NCBI GenBank assembly: GCA_017645985.1
Contig: JAGCNK010000211.1
Span: 1-8,042 of the forward strand
Direction: 5' to 3'
DNA from: Bacteroidales bacterium
GTDB taxonomy: Bacteria; Bacteroidota; Bacteroidia; Bacteroidales; UBA3824
Length of the DNA stretch: 8,042 nt
Within the stretch, counting starts at the first letter, position 1, and each line of letters starts with the position of its first letter. The translations under genes were made by a program, and so were the position numbers. Positions 4,841 to 8,042 of the stretch are shown here, piece after piece. The notes beneath the pieces are model-generated. The model did not search any database and was not told the origin of the DNA. It saw nothing but the letters and a program-made list of their open reading frames with translations.

Positions 4841-5854
4841 TTACCCTACCGACTCACCTTTATAAATAGACGCTATTTCGGCAACCACCTGATCGATGGG
4901 CTGATAGCCTGCCAAAAGAGTGTTGAGGCTCTTTTCGTTGCTGTACAGACGGAAGTCGAGCAAAAGGCGGATATAGTCATCGTTGAGACGGGGATTCTTT
5001 TTGGAAAAAAGATACCTTAAACGGTAGAAAGCCTTGAATATCAGAAGAATAAATTTTGACGCATTTAAATAAGGACGCTTAACGCCCAAAGTGTCGGCAA
5101 TCATAAACAGCAGTTCGGCAAAGCTCATGCACTGCGACGAAACTATGAACCTCTCCTTATTGATACGCTGCTTGGTAAGCGAAAGCACGCTGCGAACCAC
5201 ATCCTTGACGCCCACAAAACCTGTAACGCCCTTGGTGTAGAAGGTGAACCCTTGCGAAATGCGGCGGAAAATAGCGGAACTGTCTTTGTACCAGTCGCCA
5301 GGACCGAGAATAAAACCGGCATTGATGATAGAGCCGTTTAAGCCCTCCTCAAACGCACGCCAAACTTCCAAATCGGTTTGAAACGACGCCTGAGAATATG
5401 CCGAATAGTTGATTTTTGGGTCGCGGGCACTTGTTTCGGTAATTTCGCGATACTCGGGTTCGTCGCCCAGGGCATACACGTTGCTCACGTGGCAGAAATA
5501 CTTGACGCCTGCCTCACGGGCGCAGTCCACAAGAATGGCGGTGGCGCGTACCGAATCGCCCAGCATATCGTCGCTCTTGTTGAGACCGAAATAAACGGGA
5601 ATAGAGCAGTTGATCACGATGTCGATGTCTTGCAATGTCTCCATCATAAGATCGTGGTCAAACGGGTCGCCGTCAACCCAGTCAATTTCGTCGTAAAGAT
5701 TGTCGCTATCAGAGAAATAGTACCCCATAATCTTCTTAAAGCGGAGCATATCGCTTTTGTCAGACTTTACTGCGCGTACTTGAAGTCCCTTTTGCAGAAG
5801 GGTGCATATTGTATGCGCGCCTAATATGTTGGTTGAGCCGATTACGAGATACAT
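4841..5854 (-). CDS. Extended SDR protein (NAD-dependent epimerase/dehydratase-like) with altered active site
   Basis: A 337-residue protein of the extended short-chain dehydrogenase/reductase family, close in pattern to the dihydroflavonol-reductase/epimerase-like proteins of Bacteroidota. It begins MYLVIGSTNILG (Rossmann motif, with Asn9 in place of the central Gly of GxxGxxG) and continues with WVDGDPFD, VSNVYALG, SAYSQASFQTDLEVWR, INAGFILGPGDW and FYTKGVTGFVGVKDVV. In the YxxxK active-site motif Tyr153 is kept but the Lys is Ser157, and the usual SS of the catalytic-serine strand is Ser124-Asn125. It may bind a nucleotide without normal redox catalysis. The C-terminal 80 residues are basic and partly hydrophobic (KFILLIFKAFYRLRYLF), suggesting membrane contact. 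Substrate unknown. The start at 5854 is the first Met before the Rossmann strand. Confidence 0.85.
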   Translation of the reverse strand: MYLVIGSTNILGAHTICTLLQKGLQVRAVKSDKSDMLRFKKIMGYYFSDSDNLYDEIDWVDGDPFDHDLMMETLQDIDIVINCSIPVYFGLNKSDDMLGDSVRATAILVDCAREAGVKYFCHVSNVYALGDEPEYREITETSARDPKINYSAYSQASFQTDLEVWRAFEEGLNGSIINAGFILGPGDWYKDSSAIFRRISQGFTFYTKGVTGFVGVKDVVRSVLSLTKQRINKERFIVSSQCMSFAELLFMIADTLGVKRPYLNASKFILLIFKAFYRLRYLFSKKNPRLNDDYIRLLLDFRLYSNEKSLNTLLAGYQPIDQVVAEIASIYKGESVG

Positions 5855-5974
5855 TGCGGTTCGTTTTAACGCTCTGTAAAAGTAAGGCTTAAAAGTTAAT
5901 ACAATAGTGCCTTAAATTGAACTTATTATTAAGAAATGAATTGTATTTTTCACGTTAAATACAACTAAAAACCT

Positions 5975-5982
5975 TAACTTTG
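5975..5982 (+). promoter_or_regulatory. -7 box of the polysaccharide gene pair
   Basis: TAACTTTG is an exact TAnnTTTG match 21 bp before the ATG at 6004; the -33 region (T-rich, 5945-5957) is weak. The divergent SDR gene has only a poor candidate in this gap: on the minus strand TACTTTTA (5884 to 5877) with TTG (5904 to 5902) at 17 bp. Apart from these boxes the 149-bp gap (5855-6003) shows nothing recognisable. Confidence 0.6.
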
Positions 5983-6003
5983 AGCCGTGAATAATAAAAC
6001 AAT

Positions 6004-7068
6004 ATGGAACTGCTGAAAATTGCTGGAAGTTTAATATTATCACTGATAATCAGTCTTTTGACTATTCCGTCGATAGTACGTGTGGCCAAGAGCAAGCGTC
6101 TGTGCGAGAAACCCCACGACCGCCATATACACCATGGCAGCGTGCCCACGCTCGGCGGATGCGCAATTTTCGGCGCGTTTCTCACCACGCTTTTCATCTT
6201 TGCGGGCAACAGCGCATGCTTCATTCCCTACTTTGCGGCGGCGTGCATCATCCTCTTCTTCACTGGCATCAAAGACGACATTCTTATAATAGCCCCCATC
6301 ACCAAACTGGCGGGACAGATAGCGGCAGCCCTGGTGCTGTGCGGCGCGGGCGACATCAGAATCACAAGCATGCAGGGACTGTTCAACATTCAAGAGCTGC
6401 CATACGTTCCCAGCCTGATAGTGTCTATCGTGCTTGTGGTGGCCATCATCAACGCTTTCAACCTTATCGACGGCATCGACGGACTTGCGGGACTGCTCAG
6501 CGTAGTATCCACGCTATTGTTTTCGGTATGGTTCTGGGGCGAAGGCAACGAGGCTGTGTGCATAGCGTCGGCAAGTTTTGTGGGCGCGGTGATAGGTTTC
6601 TTGCGCTACAATCTGTTTTCTAAATCGAACAAGATATTTATGGGCGACACAGGGGCACAGATTGTGGGTCTGTTCTGCGTTTTTCTCGCCATCATGTTTA
6701 TCGAAGGCAACAACACAGTAAGCGCCAAGGATATAATAATAGGTTCACCGGCGGTGGCTTTCGCTATTATGGCGGTGCCCACATTCGACGTGCTAAGGGT
6801 AATGTTCCTCCGAATCGTTCTCAAACGTCCTATTTTCCAGCCCGACAACATTCACATACACTACAAGCTGCTGGAACTCGGATTGTCGCACATCAAGGCG
6901 GACTTGATATTGGCAGTGTTCAACATTTTGTTCGCAATAGCGGTGTACATAGCAGCCAAATGCATATACATCAACCGTTTAGGACTGATAATGATATTGG
7001 TGCTGATGGTGGCGTTCCATATTCCGCAGTTAATAATCAACCATCGACGCAAAAAACTCAAACAATGA
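6004..7068 (+). CDS. WecA/TagO-type polyprenyl-phosphate sugar-1-phosphate transferase (GT4)
   Basis: Polytopic inner-membrane enzyme of 354 residues with about 10-11 hydrophobic segments. It belongs to the MraY/WecA family, which moves a sugar-1-phosphate (often GlcNAc-1-P) from a UDP-sugar to undecaprenyl phosphate, the first step of polysaccharide assembly. Motifs in order: KPHDRHIHHGSVPTLGG (36-52), the Mg-binding Asp91-Asp92 in GIKDD, NAFNLIDGIDGLAG (150-163) with Asn153, Asp156 and Asp159, FMGDTGAQ (212-219) with Asp215, and the cytoplasmic HIHY motif (284-287), where WecA proteins usually have HIHH. The basic tail RRKKLK is typical of a cytoplasmic end. The exact sugar cannot be told, so no symbol is given. 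Its stop overlaps the next start (ATGA), indicating coupling with the Wzi-like gene. Confidence 0.93.
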   Translation: MELLKIAGSLILSLIISLLTIPSIVRVAKSKRLCEKPHDRHIHHGSVPTLGGCAIFGAFLTTLFIFAGNSACFIPYFAAACIILFFTGIKDDILIIAPITKLAGQIAAALVLCGAGDIRITSMQGLFNIQELPYVPSLIVSIVLVVAIINAFNLIDGIDGLAGLLSVVSTLLFSVWFWGEGNEAVCIASASFVGAVIGFLRYNLFSKSNKIFMGDTGAQIVGLFCVFLAIMFIEGNNTVSAKDIIIGSPAVAFAIMAVPTFDVLRVMFLRIVLKRPIFQPDNIHIHYKLLELGLSHIKADLILAVFNILFAIAVYIAAKCIYINRLGLIMILVLMVAFHIPQLIINHRRKKLKQ

Positions 7069-8042
7069 AAAGATTACTCACGATATTGCTCCTAGTATGC
7101 TCTGCGGCACTTCTCTATGCCCAGGACGGCTATCGCTACGACTTGCTCACCCAAAAATCTTTTCATTCGGCTCTTTATCCATACTACGACACTGTCACCA
7201 ACGTAAGAACCAACGGCTATCAGGTTGACTTCTATCCGCTTATCAACCTTGCGGCAGGCGTGGGCGACAATGCCGGCCACGAAATATATTCTGCCAACGG
7301 CGGTGTGGAGATTAAGGCCGAAATACCCAAGTTCACAGTTAGTTACAAAATCTACGGAGGCATATCGCGATATTGCGACTATTTTGCCGCACTTTCCGAC
7401 AGTCTCAACTATATTCCAGCAGGTGGAGGTTTCAAAAAGAAAGGCGACACATATTTTTCGCTTTACCACGATTTCAACATTACCTACCACTTGGCAGACT
7501 ATCTTAAATTGTCGGCAGGAAAGGGTCACAAGGCCGTGGGCGACGGCTACCGCTCGCTGATTTTGGGAAGAAACAACAGCGGAATGTACTATTTCGACAT
7601 AATTGCAGGCGAGGGCGGATTCAGATACATTTTTTCGGTAAACACTGCCAAGAGCCTCGATACAGAATCGGGCAGCGCACGCACCAAATATCTTGTATAT
7701 CACACCATTAGCTGGAACATCACCAACTATCTCAATATCGGAGGATTTGAGGCGGTAAACATCGTGCGTCGCGATTCTTTGGGCAACAGCCGCTTTATCG
7801 ACCTTCATTACCTCAACCCCGTGGTATTTTTCCGCCCGGTAGAATATGCCCTCGGTTCGCCCGACAATGTGCTGATGGGCGTTTTTGGCAAGGTTCGCTA
7901 CTACAAGAAAAACATTCTCTACGCCCAGGTGGTGCTCGACGAATACAACTCCACATTTCTCAAAGGCGGCAGCGACTGGTGGGCAAACAAATTTGCGGTG
8001 CAGGCCGGCGCACGTGGCGAGGTTTTCAACCGTCTGCAATAC
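7065..8042 (+). CDS. Wzi/RemB-family outer-membrane beta-barrel protein (3' end outside window)
   Basis: The reading frame is open from ATG 7065 to the window edge (326 codons, no stop), so the gene is cut off. It begins with a signal peptide: a KR start, the hydrophobic run LLTILLLVCSAALLYA, and likely cleavage before Gln20. The mature part is rich in aromatic, alternating strands (YFSLYHDFNITYHL, YLVYHTISWNITNYL), as in outer-membrane barrels. The block HYLNPVVFFRPVEY (about 248-261), followed by GSPDN and then QVVLDEY (288-294), is the conserved core I associate with 'capsule assembly Wzi' and Flavobacterium RemB proteins. The family acts in capsule attachment or gliding-related surface functions. 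Overlap with the WecA-type gene (ATGA) supports a role in the export or anchoring of a polysaccharide. Confidence 0.8.
   Translation, partial: MKRLLTILLLVCSAALLYAQDGYRYDLLTQKSFHSALYPYYDTVTNVRTNGYQVDFYPLINLAAGVGDNAGHEIYSANGGVEIKAEIPKFTVSYKIYGGISRYCDYFAALSDSLNYIPAGGGFKKKGDTYFSLYHDFNITYHLADYLKLSAGKGHKAVGDGYRSLILGRNNSGMYYFDIIAGEGGFRYIFSVNTAKSLDTESGSARTKYLVYHTISWNITNYLNIGGFEAVNIVRRDSLGNSRFIDLHYLNPVVFFRPVEYALGSPDNVLMGVFGKVRYYKKNILYAQVVLDEYNSTFLKGGSDWWANKFAVQAGARGEVFNRLQY

Noticed and set aside
7095..7100. Possible lipobox (LLVC, Cys12) in the Wzi/RemB-like signal peptide
   Set aside because: Cys12 lies within the hydrophobic core, and a signal-peptidase I site (LYA before Gln20) fits the distance and the barrel topology better.
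7092..8039. 315-residue open frame on the minus strand at the right end
   Set aside because: It is antisense to the Wzi/RemB-like gene, whose signal peptide, barrel strands and family core block are clear. The Cys/Val-rich translation has no recognisable motif.
1..8042. CRISPR arrays, insertion sequences, phage or defence genes
   Set aside because: No regularly spaced repeats, transposase motifs or terminal inverted repeats were seen on either strand; the space is almost fully occupied by the genes listed.

Overview
The window looks like a chromosomal segment of a member of the Bacteroidota, probably Bacteroidales. The reasons are: promoter boxes of the TAnnTTTG type upstream of several genes; an almost complete lack of Shine-Dalgarno sequences; and the gene families present (a Wzi/RemB-like outer-membrane barrel, a SiaC-type protein, a glutaminyl-cyclase-like M28 lipoprotein, and a typical Bacteroidota RHH/YafQ toxin-antitoxin pair). 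The genus cannot be named from the sequence alone.

Layout, left to right. (1) The 3' part of ahcY (S-adenosylhomocysteine hydrolase), closed by a strong hairpin terminator. (2) An AT-richer four-gene rightward cluster: RHH antitoxin, YafQ-like toxin, a chorismate mutase domain fused to DUF3781, and a methylated-DNA--protein-cysteine methyltransferase (ogt). The genes overlap by 1 bp or are separated by 4-5 bp, so they probably form one operon. Its promoter carries two copies of the palindrome core TTGTAnTACAA, 32 bp apart, which are good candidates for antitoxin operators. (3) A hairpin usable in both directions, followed by a leftward block: tRNA-Arg(CCG) only 6 bp behind a siaC-like gene, then an M28/glutaminyl-cyclase-like lipoprotein, ruvB, and an extended-SDR (epimerase/dehydratase-like) gene. 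(4) A divergent intergenic region of about 150 bp, then a rightward polysaccharide pair: a WecA-type polyprenyl-phosphate sugar-1-phosphate transferase overlapping (ATGA) a Wzi/RemB-family outer-membrane protein that runs off the right edge.

The genes are mostly housekeeping and envelope functions. The points that most deserve attention are: a consensus beta-clamp-binding pentapeptide (QLSLF) at the extreme C-terminus of RuvB; two enzyme homologues flanking ruvB that have both lost expected catalytic residues; the chorismate mutase-DUF3781 fusion inside a toxin-antitoxin-led operon with a DNA-repair gene; and a tRNA whose near-universal G19-C56 tertiary pair appears replaced by A19-U56. I saw no CRISPR array, insertion sequence, phage genes or defence island. 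The closest thing to an unusual system is the TA-led operon.
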